From positions 71,525,858 to 71,589,857 of the forward strand of contig NW_022098076.1 in assembly GCF_002288925.2 (NCBI RefSeq): 64,000 nt of DNA, written 5' to 3'. This DNA comes from Delphinapterus leucas. Taxonomy: Eukaryota > Chordata > Mammalia > Artiodactyla > Monodontidae. The translations under genes and the position numbers were made by a program. A model generated the notes under the pieces. That model did no database searches. It saw only the letters and a list, made by a program, of their open reading frames with translations, and was not told the origin of the DNA. Below, in pieces: positions 45,600 through 56,699 of the stretch; the first letter of the stretch is position 1; every line of letters starts with the position of its first letter.

Positions 45600-46235
45600 A
45601 GTAGTTGAAAAGAACTGGATGCAGAATTGGAAAAGACAAGAACACATTGAAGGACTTCCCTGGTGGTACAGTAGATAAGAATCCACCTGCCAATGCAGGG
45701 GACATGGGTTCGATCCCTGGTCCTGGAAGATCCCACATGCCATGGAGCAACTAAACCCTTGTGCCACAACTACTGAGCCCACACGCCACAACTACTGAGC
45801 CCGTGCACCACAACTACTGAAGCCCGCATGCCTAGAGCCCATGTTCTGCAGCAAGAGAAGCCACCACGATGAGAAGCCCACACACTGCAATGAAGAGTAG
45901 CCCCCGCTCGCCACAACTAGAGAAAGCCTGCGTGCAGCAGTGAAGACCCAATGCGGCCAAAAATAAGTAAAATTAAATCTTTAAAACACACACACACACA
46001 CACACACACAAAGAACTCACTGAAAGAAGCAGGTGCAAAGGTCCTGAGGCAGGAAATGGTTTGGTTTACTTAAGACAGTGAAGGAGAGCAGTGTGGCGAG
46101 AGGTAGCAGAAAAGAAAAGAAAGTTAATTCAAGATGAGGTTGGAAAGATAGAAACGAGTCAAATTATGTAGGGCCTTATAGGAATTTGCAAGTTATTCTA
46201 AGTGCATTGGGAAACCATTAAAAAGATTCCTAAAG
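45600..46235 (-). repeat. L2 LINE fragment, split by a CHR-2 SINE
   Basis: Outside the SINE, 'gtgcaaaggtcctgaggcagg', 'gagcagtgtggcgagag', 'aattatgtagggccttatagga' and 'tgggaaaccattaaaaag' follow the antisense L2 order (caaaggtcctgaggcagg ... catgtagggccttgtagg ... gagccattggaggg). Confidence 0.7.
45652..46010 (+). mobile_element. CHR-2 SINE (full-length type) with CA-repeat tail
   Basis: Head 'gacttccctggtggtacagt', perfect B box 'GGTTCGATCCC', triplicated 'gccacaactactgagcc' motif, '...gaagacccaatgcggccaaaaataag' and a tail that has become (CA)n at 45987-46010. Flanking duplication aagaac(a/t)ca(t/c)tgaa at 45638-45651 and 46011-46024, 12 of 14 matching. Older than the SINEs with perfect duplications. 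Confidence 0.93.
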
Positions 46236-46239
46236 CTCC

Positions 46240-46570
46240 TAAGTGTGATCATTATCACTATCATCATATTTACTTATTTTGTGCCAGGGACTATGATACA
46301 CATTTTACATAATTATTCACCTGACATTTATTGAGCATCTGCTGTGTGCTAGACACTTTGTTGGGTACCAGGACTGTGAACATAGTCACTCTTTTCAAGA
46401 AATTTATGACCTAGTAAGCACTGTTGCATTTAATCTTTATGATAGCCCTGTGAGAGAAGAAACTGAGGCATGGGAGGAAAGTGGTAATTTAAATTGCCTA
46501 AGGATATCCAGCTAGAAATTGACATGGCCAGTGTTTGTATCCTGCTCAGTCGTATTCCCAAGACTTTCCT
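46240..46570 (+). repeat. MIR SINE, interrupted
   Basis: 'tttgtgccagggactatgatacacattttacat' and 'ttaatctttatgatagccctgtgag ... aaactgaggcatgggag' are MIR halves. A second 'acatttattgagcatctgctgtgtgctagac' copy lies between them. Confidence 0.75.
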
Positions 46571-49500
46571 TTAAGCAGTGGTCTATGTGCTTCCCATGCT
46601 GTTATGTAAACACTCAGATAAACCTAAGGAATAAATCACTGGGATATGATTAATTTCCTATCTCTTCATGGTCCTCAGTTCTCTATGCCTCTGTCAATGT
46701 GTATATCTTAGGTTATAAATTTCACTTGAGCAAGGAAATGAGACAGCCTTGAGTATATGAAGTGTCCTTTACAGAATTCAGAGCGATTAAGTTTACCAGC
46801 TCTCTCGGTTTTTCATGAGCATGGTATATGCTGAGCAGGTGCTTGGCTGTCCATCATGAGACTTGAAGTTCTGCATCACATTGGACATGTTCACTGGGAT
46901 GACACATCTAATTTGATGGCTTCTTATGGGAATCACATCGTTTTGTCATGTTCTCTTTCCTTAAACAGGAAATGTAATCATAAGTATTTTTTTTTTAAGT
47001 TTTAAAAAATAGCTTCCCACTGACTCTAAGAAAAAAGAGTTAATTTAATGCTGAATACATTGAACCAGCATTAGGCAGATAAAAATCTAAATTTGGTTGT
47101 CATAACTGTCAGGCCATTTAGAAACCAAATAACTCACATCCTGCTAATTGCTTTTATGTTCATTTATCCAAGAGACATGAGTCATCACTCACAGAATCCT
47201 AATTATGAATGACTTACACCTTGTTGATGACAGATCTCTGTGTTATCCTTACAGAAACTTCCCAAGATGTATTTTTTCAAAATAATTTTAACTTTCTCTT
47301 ATTTAATTTATCTGATAAACTGAATTTTTTTTTCTCAGAAATATGTGACCTAGGGGCCTACCTTGCCTGCCTTTCTTTCCTGTAGCCAAAGGATTGTTCA
47401 GAAACCAGGAAAACTGAGTTTCTGAACTTTTTGCTGTGAAAAGTGTTGATGCTATGATGACAGATTAATCCAGGCATATGATCGCTGAAGCTCTGTTTTA
47501 GAAGCACTGATTCTCTTTAGTAGAGAATCCAAAAAACACCATGAAAGACAACATAGACATGAAAATCCACGTAGTGCGTGTTTGGGTCACCACATTCTGG
47601 AGTGATCAAGAAGTTATTACATCATTATTAAGATTCTAGGTATACTTTTCTTAACTGGGTATTAATTATAAGGAATTATTGAAGATTGAGGAGGGAGAAT
47701 TAATATAAATGTAACTTACAGAATATAACATTTTATATATTCATTGACATAAAAAGTCTGCTGATTCAGATTCAAATGTTATCAACACGTTCACGTAGTC
47801 ATATGTTTGGGGTATTTCTTTGGTCTTTCTTTTACACCATCAGCTGTCCATTATAGGGACCATGTTGGATTGTCCATATGAAATATTAGGTACAAGGGTG
47901 GCTTTACAAGAACTAGAATATAGGGACTAATTCTTGATTCCTCTGAAATAACTCTCAAAGTCATTGTATCCCACATATCTGAGAATTTCACACTAAGGAA
48001 AGATTGACATAATTAAAACAAAATTTATGTATTTATTCAGCATAGGGAGTGGTAGTACAAACTGTCTGGGACATCATTCCAAATGGGAGGATCCAGCAAT
48101 AGGGATCAATCTTTCTACTGAGTCAGATGTTGGCTTCTCCTCTGAGAATTCTGATATATGGACATCAAGGAGTATTATGTATGATGGTAGCTCTTGTGAT
48201 GTGCAGATCATGCCAGTAGATGCTAGTAAAAAATATTAAATCATTTTTTCTTTAAATCAGCAAACTTTCTGATATTTTCCATTAATACTTATAAATTAGC
48301 ATAAACGTGGTACTTCAAAATACCCCAAGTTTTGATAAAATAAATGAAAGGATTTCTGTTTTTCATAGTGGAAATAAGAGCACAGATAGGTAGCTTAAGT
48401 TCACATGTTTACCAGCAGGCAGAACCAGTGAAAAAACTACACCTGACCTATTATTTTAAACTGACCACAATAAATCACACCCTTTTGAAAACAGTCATAA
48501 AATAGGACTTGAACTCAAGGCCTGATGTGATTTCTTTATCATAGTAAGAGTTCCTTGGAGTTTAATCAGTTTCTCCCAGTTTAAGCCTCCCTATACCTTG
48601 CAACAAATACAAGTTAATTTTTGGTTGATACTGCATTTGGACTCCCTGGAATTAAACAGTCTCTACAGGGAGAATACTAAATTCTCTAAACTTGGAAATT
48701 TATCAGAAATATTTTATTAATGGGTCTTATGAGAAGAGAATAATTTCTATCTCTCTCTCCATCTCCCCCCTCCCTCTAACCCTCTTACCCTTCCTCCATC
48801 TCTCCCTTCCTTCCTTCCTTTTCTTCTTCTTCTTTTTGGTCGTATTGCTTATTGAGACAGGGAATCTCATTACATTTCTGAAAAGTGGATGTCATATCAA
48901 ACTAGCACATTATTATAAATTGCTCTGTACACCATAATATAGATCCCTTCCCTCAGATTCCTGCTCATCCTCTTCCTGCTGTTCTCTCATTCTTAACCAA
49001 GGAAAAAGTACATTACAACACAGATAATAATTCTCCTATAAGTCAGGGATTATCAATGCCAATCTAAGTCACTTGAAGCCAGTGTAAATTCCACACAGAA
49101 AAGGGGTGATTATTATGATAAGACACACAGAATACTGGCTGTTTTACTGATACATATGTCCATTGCCATAGGAAGAATCCACACTGCAACTCTGGTTGAT
49201 AGTTTGATTTCTGCATTAATAAGGAAATTAAGATCTTACTCTTGGGATCATCTTATTACAGAAAGTTCACTTCCTAGATCAAAAGTTTATTAGGAATTTT
49301 TCAAAAACCAGTTTGTAGCTAGGATCAGGAACCAGGAAGCATGGGGTAAAGTAGACCACAATCATTAAAGAAGGACTTAGTTACCAAGCAGCGGGGCAGG
49401 ATCAGACAGGTTGGGACCCTGCTGGGCATTGTGCTTCCCGGTTGAAAGAATACAGGCCAATTGTAGGAGCTCAGAGCTGGGCCCAGAGCAGGATGAAGAG

Positions 49501-49742
49501 GCAGAAGAGGCAGGAGCTAAGCTGGAACACTAATGCAGAAAAATAATTTTATTCGTGATTTTGTCAAGAGGCCACAGGTACAAGGAGATCATAAACGTGA
49601 TAAATTTTGACCACTGTGTATGAAATAGCCTAGATCAATAATTCCAATTAATTAAACATTTTTAAGCATGGGCTGAAAATGTATTGGTGATGATTGACAT
49701 CAGAGATAATTGTTTTCATAGATTAAAAAATTACAGAATTGG
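46571..49742. other. Mostly unique sequence
   Basis: About 3.2 kb without a gene or young repeat. Contains a CT-rich tract (48747-48837) and otherwise non-repetitive AT-rich DNA. No splice-framed exon found by eye. Confidence 0.45.
48747..48837. repeat. CT-rich low-complexity tract
   Basis: TCTC, CCCTCC and CTTC runs over about 90 bp on the plus strand. Confidence 0.92.
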
Positions 49743-49945
49743 GGCTTCCCTGGTGGCGCGGTGGCTGGGAGTCCGCCTGCCGATGCAGGGGACGCGGGTT
49801 CGTGCCCTGGTCTGGGAGGATCCCACATACCGCGGAGCGGCTGGGCCCATGAGCCATGGCCGCTGGGCCTGCGCATCCGGAGCCTGTGCTCCGCAGCGGG
49901 AGAGGCCACAGCAGTGAGAGGCCTGTGTACCGCAGGAAAAAAAAA
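49743..49945 (+). mobile_element. Young shortened CHR SINE (cetacean deletion type)
   Basis: 'ggcttccctggtggcgcggtgg', B box 'GGTTCGTGCCC', 'gccatggccgctgggcctgcgc', 'gagaggccacagcagtgagaggcc', A tail. It lacks the long middle of full-length CHR-2. A perfect duplication 'aaaaaattacagaattgg' lies at 49725-49742 and 49946-49963. CpGs are largely preserved, so it is a recent insertion. Confidence 0.95.
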
Positions 49946-50214
49946 AAAAAATTACAGAATTGGCATGGCGCAATATTTATCTATACAGGTACAACTTTCT
50001 GTTTCTGAAGCATAAGGATAAAATGGTAGTGTTTTATTATTGCCAGTAAAGTAACTTCACCCAGAGAAAGACTATATTTCAGAATCTTATCAACAAATTT
50101 GTAACAAGGAAATATTTGCTCTACTTTTTGCTTACATTTAGTAATACTCTTGGTATAACACGTAAAGTGATGTATAGAAAAAGTAATTCATTTTTTCATC
50201 CATCCATGTTTCCA

Positions 50215-50815
50215 ACAAATATCAGGTCTGGAGTGGAGAAGTAGATTTGTGGGTCATCAGCCAATAAGAGGTAATTGAAGCTGTGGATGCTAGAAATGGT
50301 GCATCATAATTTCAAGTCAGATAAATTTTAGATCCAATAGTGTTAAATGATACTAACAGTTGAAGTAAGATAAGGATTGAGAATTGACCTTTGGATTTAG
50401 CAACATGAGGAACATCAGTGGCCTTGACAAGAGTCGTCATTTCCTTGGAGTGGTGGGGGCAAAAGACTAGTTGGCCTAAGTTCAAGAGAGAGTGAGAGAA
50501 TTTAGAGGCTGTAAATGGACTCATTACTTGCAAAGACTTTGTCTAAAAAGGAAGGAGAGAAAGGGGGTGTTAGTTGGGGGTGCATCAGTTCCCAAGAGGA
50601 CTTTTTAAACAGCATGTTTGTATGTAGATGAGAAAGATCCAGAAGAGAGGGGGAAATTGTTAATGCAAGCAAAAGAGAGAAGAACTGCTGGGACGATATC
50701 CCTCAGGAAGCAAGAGGGAATAGGTTCTAGATCCTAAGGGGGGGAATTAGCCCCTGCTTGGAGACCAGATAGTGATAGCAGAGAAGGTTCTCAATAAATA
50801 GTCATGAATGAGTTT
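50215..50815 (-). repeat. L2 LINE fragment, well ordered
   Basis: 'ggattgagaattgacctttggatttagcaacatgagga', 'gccttgacaagag', 'ggagtggtgggggcaaaag', 'ttcaagagagagtgagag', 'aacagcatgtttgtatg' and 'aagatccagaagagaggg' match the antisense L2 5' ORF region step by step. Confidence 0.75.
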
Positions 50816-50856
50816 TAAAATGCTTAGTATGTTCTTTCTCAAAATTTTATTTCTCA

Positions 50857-50868
50857 TATATATGTGTG

Positions 50869-50900
<32 letters not shown>
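50857..50900. repeat. (TA)n microsatellite
   Basis: TATA/TGTA run ending in a pure TA array at 50876-50900. Confidence 0.95.
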
Positions 50901-53900
50901 ATCTGACTTGTCCATTTTTAAAAGGGGATATTTAAAATGTAGTTCAGAATTCATGTGGGGGAAAATAATCATCTCAAAAGAATGAACTTTCACCCATTAA
51001 TGTTTATGGGAAAGATACTGCTGCAAACTGTCCTCAAACTAAGACATGGTTAATGAAATATCGTACAACATAAGGATATGGAGAATTAACTCTTTCTTGA
51101 GATATTCTTCACAATAGCTCAGGGCATCAAGAAGTAGGTAGTAAAAGCAAGGGCCATAGAAAATACTTTTCCCCCAATATTATACATTCCTTATACCTTT
51201 TATCCCATAGACTGCTTGGCTACATGCAGACTGAAAATGTGATGATGATAAGCACGAAGTGCATTATTACCAAGAAAAGATAAGCATCGTACCATTTCAT
51301 GAGAGAAAACATCTTATATCTTTGAGCTTTTCAATGAGAAGTGTAGGATCACTTCCTCCCATGTGAATCACTTTGACATTTAAAGAGTTCTTGGAACCAA
51401 GAGAAAGGTAAGGACCATTATTGTAAAAGGAAAATGTTGTAACCCTCATGCAATGTTCCTGGGTTTCTGCCATACAGAGGAAGTGACTTGTAGTGGATGG
51501 CAAGAAGGAATAATAGTCATCCAGGTGATGAGTAGCCAATCAAGCCACTTAAGGTTTTCAATCATCAAGGCAATAAAGTGTCAGTCTCTGCCCAGGTTGG
51601 GCTCCAGTGCTAGTAGCCCTGACTACATTTTATCATCAACCACACAATGTGTGATCCAAAAGTATTAAGAGACTCAAGCCCTTCCTTTGCTCACTCCTCC
51701 AAAGAGTGAAACAGACGTTGGTAAATATTTGTTTAAGAAAGATTCTTTCTGAACCAAACTGGATGCTTTTTCAGAGTAACCACAGAGGTAGGATTAGAAT
51801 TCTCTGGGTGAGCTAAGAAGAGGTGCTTGGAGAAGGGAAGTTGGGTGTTACCATGAAAAGCTGGAATCCTGCTCTACTGGTGCGTTAGCCTCTGCCACTT
51901 TGGAATCTTTTAATTGCCACAAAGCCCCATTTCTGGGTAAACACAATGAGACTCAGTTTGAAAGGAGGAGGGGGAAAGCACAAGGAACAGAGAAGCAGCC
52001 TTCCTATTCAGGGAAAATGGTAGGTAACTAGCACTTCATCTGCTGGGAAAAAGAATGAAAATATTGTATCTGAAACCCCAATATGGCATGAAAAAGACCC
52101 AATATGTTCAGAATTACCGATTCTAAAGCTCAAGCCCTTGCATTAAGAGAAGAAAGAGGGAGGAGGGAAGGTCTCAAGTTCTTTAGTTACCCAAAAAATC
52201 ATCAACTTCTCTCTCCTCCATTTTACTGGGATCATCTCAGAGAAGGAAACTAACTGTCCACAGGCCAGGCTAGACAGCTTGGGCTTAGCTGAGTGCCACT
52301 GGCTAAATTTAACACCGTGGCTTTCTTGTTCTTGAGTGTTAAGGCGAACAGTAATCAGAGGTGCTATGCTCTAGTTCTTTTTAATCCATTTTTAATTATA
52401 GCATAAACACAATACACACAGCAATAGAGTGATTTCCATGGATTGTTTTGGCAGGTATTTGCTTGTTTCCAACTGAATAACTTTCTTCCTTTTTTCCTAC
52501 TACTCTTTTTTTTTTTCTTTTTTCCCCTGAAGTAACATCTTATTTGAAAGGCCACTGTCCATCTTTTTAAATTAATTACTTTTCTAAAGTAGTAAAAAAG
52601 TTTGAGATTTAGAGCAAGCAAGGCAAAGCAAGGTCTATCTCTTTCTGTAAAAATGATTCAAAGTTAGAGAAATAAGTAAAAATTTTATACTTTTTCAGAA
52701 AATAACTTTTTGAAATAATTTACATCTTGTGTTTGGTAAACTTGTATTTCACAATGAAGGTGAGGAAAAATTAAACTCTAATATTAAACAAGTACAATAA
52801 ACGTGTTCAAACTCAATGATTTTCAATTTCATTATAGATAGAGACTTCCTCATTTTCTCTATATTATTGTAATTGCTATTATTATTTTACATGTGTATAC
52901 TAATGACCTCTATAAGTCAAAAGGCTAACAATAAGTGGAAGAGTCCGAATTTGAATGCAAGACTTCCAGCTCCAAATTTAGTCATCTTTATTCTACAAAC
53001 ACTGTAAAATTCTCAGTATTCCTCATTTTCATATTTTTCCCCAAGTCCCATTCTCTTAGTACCATACACAAAAGTTAATAGATTAAACTTGGGTTAGTAT
53101 TTCTTCGGGGCTAAATTTATTAGCTATCTCACTTTTACCTGTTTCTCATCAAGTATTTCTAAAGTGTTTCAGGCAAAGTTTAGCTTATTCAGTTAAGATG
53201 TGCTTTCACAGCCTACTTAGTCTGTCTGAACCTTGATTTCTAACTCTATTAAATGAGAATAATAATTGCAACTCTTAGTAGAATTATTCAAATATGATTG
53301 AAGCAAAAATGTATCTTCCTCATTATGCTTTGTTTTTAATTAGAAATGCATCATAAGCATTTATTAATTTATTTTTTTTTTAAAAAAGAGAGATGACAAG
53401 ATTTTATTGCAAATGTCATTAATAGACTAGGCTCTTATCCAGCATAACTTGGTGGTAAATTTAGAGAGACACATAGGCAAACAGTTTTCAAAAATAAAAA
53501 GGAACAAAAATGTGAAAGAATAAAGGAATTTCTTATTTTTTTTACCATGTGATAATAAGCAGGAGGGATTAGCAAACATTTAAATTCTCTTAGAATAGTT
53601 ACATTTTTGGATGTTGCAAAATTTCAAACTTAGCTTGACCTTTTGGTGACCTTTTGAGTTTGTCTACTTTTGGCATAAGATAATTTCCTGACTTTAAAGG
53701 CATCAGGCAGCTCTTACCAATGAAAGTTTTAATTATTCAAGTTGCATAAATGACTTGAAAACATATGGAATCAATTTCCCACACAATATTCCTTGGTTAA
53801 AATATTGTGAGAAAAGTGGCTTTACTGTACATGAATTCAATTTTCTTCAACTTCAGATTTCATGGGGTTCAAGGTAGAAAGATTCCTGTTAAATCTCAAG

Positions 53901-54787
53901 CAAATCAGAATCGACCACAATGCCAGGGCCCTTCTGAACCATTTCAAGTATTATTAGCTTACATCGCAATCAGTTTTTATCTACACAGTATATTTATCAC
54001 TGCCCTTCCCCTGCCCCTTAACACACAGTCATATTACCCTTTAAAATGATGCCAAACCTCTGCAGGATAAACCTGGCCTGCTATAATCCACGGAATATCA
54101 AAGAAAGCCAAAATATATGATTTGTGGCAATATTCATTTTGCATGGACTTTTGATGAAAAAAACAAGCCCATTTAATGACAAAATCATATTGGAAAGGCC
54201 ATCATTTATCAACTCACCAGTGTTTACCATGCTCCAAACTTCTCCATTATATGATTTTCACTACTTGTTTTCTAAGTCTGAATTCCAGGCCATGGGGAGA
54301 TACAGCTCTGCTGTTCTATTACTTATTTTTCTGTCACTTCACTTAATAGCACTGAGCATCATGTGGACTGTGTGGGATTATAACACATGGTATGAAAAAC
54401 TAGTGGGAGGACATTATAGCAACAGTTATGTTGAAATGAAAATCTGGCATACACACAAAACCATCTTCCAATTCTTTCACATTTCCAATTTTGGCCCTAC
54501 TGTCATTTATTATTACTAACATTATTTTGTTATCCCTCTGAGTGATTTAATTTTGTGCTTACAGTAACTTTAAAATTCATTATATTTCAGTTGGTTTATC
54601 CTTAAAACTTTAGTACAAAATGCATTATTAGATTTGAAATGGTACAGACTGAAGCAAGGTTGATCATTACCCTAATAACTGGTCCCCAAACTCCCAGTAT
54701 GAAAATTAGGTCCATTGATTTCTCAGTGTGGATAGGAATGTAAGTGGCCACAGGTTGAAAACGAGTTTTGTATGGTTTGTTTGCATT
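50901..54787. other. Mostly unique sequence
   Basis: 3.9 kb without young repeats. A weak MIR-like trace occurs at about 52880-53000 ('gtggaagagtccgaatttgaatgcaagactt'), and T/A runs at 52505-52520 and 53370-53385. No supportable exon. Confidence 0.4.
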
Positions 54788-54789
54788 TA

Positions 54790-55388
54790 CAGTTGAATAC
54801 CTTTGTTCTCAGATTCTGTATTTGTGAGTTCATCTACTCACTAAAACTTATTTGCAACCCCCAAATCGCAGTGCTTTGAGGTCATTCATAGACAAGCCCA
54901 GAGCAGCAACAAATTTGTGTCACCCAACAAGCATATGTCCAGCTGAGGTAGAACAAAGGGATGCTCTCATACTGTAAATATGTCTTTTTCACGGTCTCTT
55001 TAGTGTCAATTTTTTGCATTTTTTTGCTTTTTGTTGTGATTCGATGTTTAAAAAGAACTCCAAGCACAGTGATGAAGTGCTGTCTATTGTTCCTAAGTAC
55101 AGGACAGCTGTAATGTGTCTTCTGGAGAAAATATGTGTGTTAGATAAAGTTTACTCCAGCAAGAGTTATAGTGCTGTCAGCTGTGAGGTCAGTGTAATGA
55201 ATCAACAATAATAGTAAATAAAGTGCTTTTAAACAGAAACGTACACAAAACAAGGTTTGTATTAATCAGTTGATGAAAATATGATGAATTGTAGGAACCT
55301 AACCCTTTATGTCCTCTAGGAGCAGTGGTTTAGTATTCAAGGCAATTTTATAGAACAGAACTACCACAAATAAGGAGAATTGACGGTA
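54790..55388 (+). mobile_element. Tigger-family DNA transposon, internally deleted
   Basis: Begins at a TA with CAGTTGAATAC and ends ...gagaattgacgg before TA. In between, 'agtgctgtctattgttcctaag' and 'gtgttagataaagtttactccagcaagagttatagtgctgtcagc' encode a transposase N-terminal stretch of the CENP-B-like helix-turn-helix type (VLDKVYSSKSYSAV in frame at about 55136-55177). This is followed by a decayed 'THKTR...IDQLM...NLTLY' region. Most of the transposase is absent. The exact Tigger number is uncertain. Confidence 0.7.
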
Positions 55389-55399
55389 TATGTGGCATT

Positions 55400-56479
55400 T
55401 TCATCATCTTCAGAAACGGTCAGATGGAGAGTTTAGAGGAAGGTATTAATAAGCAGGGTTTATTTTAATGAGGTGCTGTGTTTTACCATATGTCTCATGC
55501 TCATCATATCCTTTTTTATTATGGCTTTTAATTCCTTTTTGAAAAATCTTGCTCTTAGTTGTTTTTTTTTTCTTAGTATTGTTTGGGTGTCATTGAAGAT
55601 ATTTCCAAATCTAAAGCTCAACAAAGAGTGAGTTGCTCAGAGCTCCCTGGAAGTAACCTGGCGGTTGTGCCCACTTGGCCATGCAGAACATCTCTGCAGT
55701 CTTCCAGGTGGCCACATCACTTCTTCGACAAGATACATACAGCAGAAAAGAGTACTTCCTTTAAACATAAATGGATCCAAATTCAAGCTTTACCAATGCA
55801 TGCTTATTTAACCTAGAATGAGCTATTTACCTTTGAGTTTCTTTCTCTCTCCTCCTCTGTAAAATAAAGATAATAATACAGCTAACAAAGAAAACTTTTA
55901 CTTTACTAAAACCAAACCTAGAAACCCCTAGCCATGGAAGAAGCAGCTTGGTGTTGATTTGGGTGGGGAACCAAGTTGCTTTGGCATTTCCCCCAGTTTT
56001 ATCTTTCTGTGTGGGTGTCTAGATTTTACTACCCCTGCTAGCATCAGGAGGGACCCTCCCAGGCTTGCTGTTCTCTTTAACTGATCTGAAGGTCATTATA
56101 GCCTCCAAGAGACTTCGCTAACTATCAAGGTGTACAAGAGCTCTGGGTAAGCATGTGAGGCCTATACTACAGATTGTTCAAAATGGCATTTGGAATCTCA
56201 TGAGGGCTGAGTTCTAGTTAGCAGTAGCTGAATCAGGAATCTGCACTGTGTAAACTCGGCTTTTTGTCTTTTCTATATTTGTGTCCTTTTAATTTTTTTC
56301 TTATTATTTAGTTAAATCCCTTTAAAAAGAGGTGCCTAGAAAAAAAGTTCCAGTTTCGCTAATGAATGCTTTTGGTATTTCTGGCCATGTATTAGCTATA
56401 GCTTTAAAAGGGGTATAACTGGAGATGGAAGGTAAACATAGTATGCAGGACAGCAGTCTTATCAAGAAACACCCAGGAG
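55400..56479. other. Unassigned sequence
   Basis: No gene or named repeat; moderately AT-rich. Confidence 0.4.
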
Positions 56480-56677
56480 GGCTCCCCTGGTGGCGCAGTG
56501 GTTGAGAGTCCGCCTGCCAGTGCAGGGATCACGGGTTCGTGCCCCGGTCCAGGAAGATCCCACATTCCGTGGAGCGGCTGGGCCCATGAGCCATGGCCGC
56601 TGAGCCTGCGCGTCCAGAGTCTGTGCTCCGCAACGGGAGAGGCCACAGCAGTGAGAGGCCCGCGTACCGCAAAAAAA
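56480..56677 (+). mobile_element. Shortened CHR SINE (cetacean deletion type)
   Basis: 'gctcccctggtggcgcagtggtt', B box 'GGTTCGTGCCC', 'gccatggccgctgagcctgcgcg', 'gagaggccacagcagtgagaggcc', A tail 56671-56680. Flanking duplication aaacaccca(g/a)ga(g/a) at 56467-56479 and 56678-56690, 11 of 13 matching. Confidence 0.93.
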
Positions 56678-56699
56678 AAACACCCAAGAAACTTTAGGG

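Noticed and set aside
49700..49909. GC-rich open frames over the CHR SINEs (49.7, 56.5, 61.8 and 63.5 kb)
   Set aside because: They are translations of SINE sequence on both strands and recur at every CHR copy, so they are not genes.
54124..54519. 131-codon open frame in unique DNA
   Set aside because: The longest open frame outside L1s, but it has no recognisable domain, contains AT-rich low-complexity stretches, and has no visible splice or promoter context. Chance is the simplest explanation.
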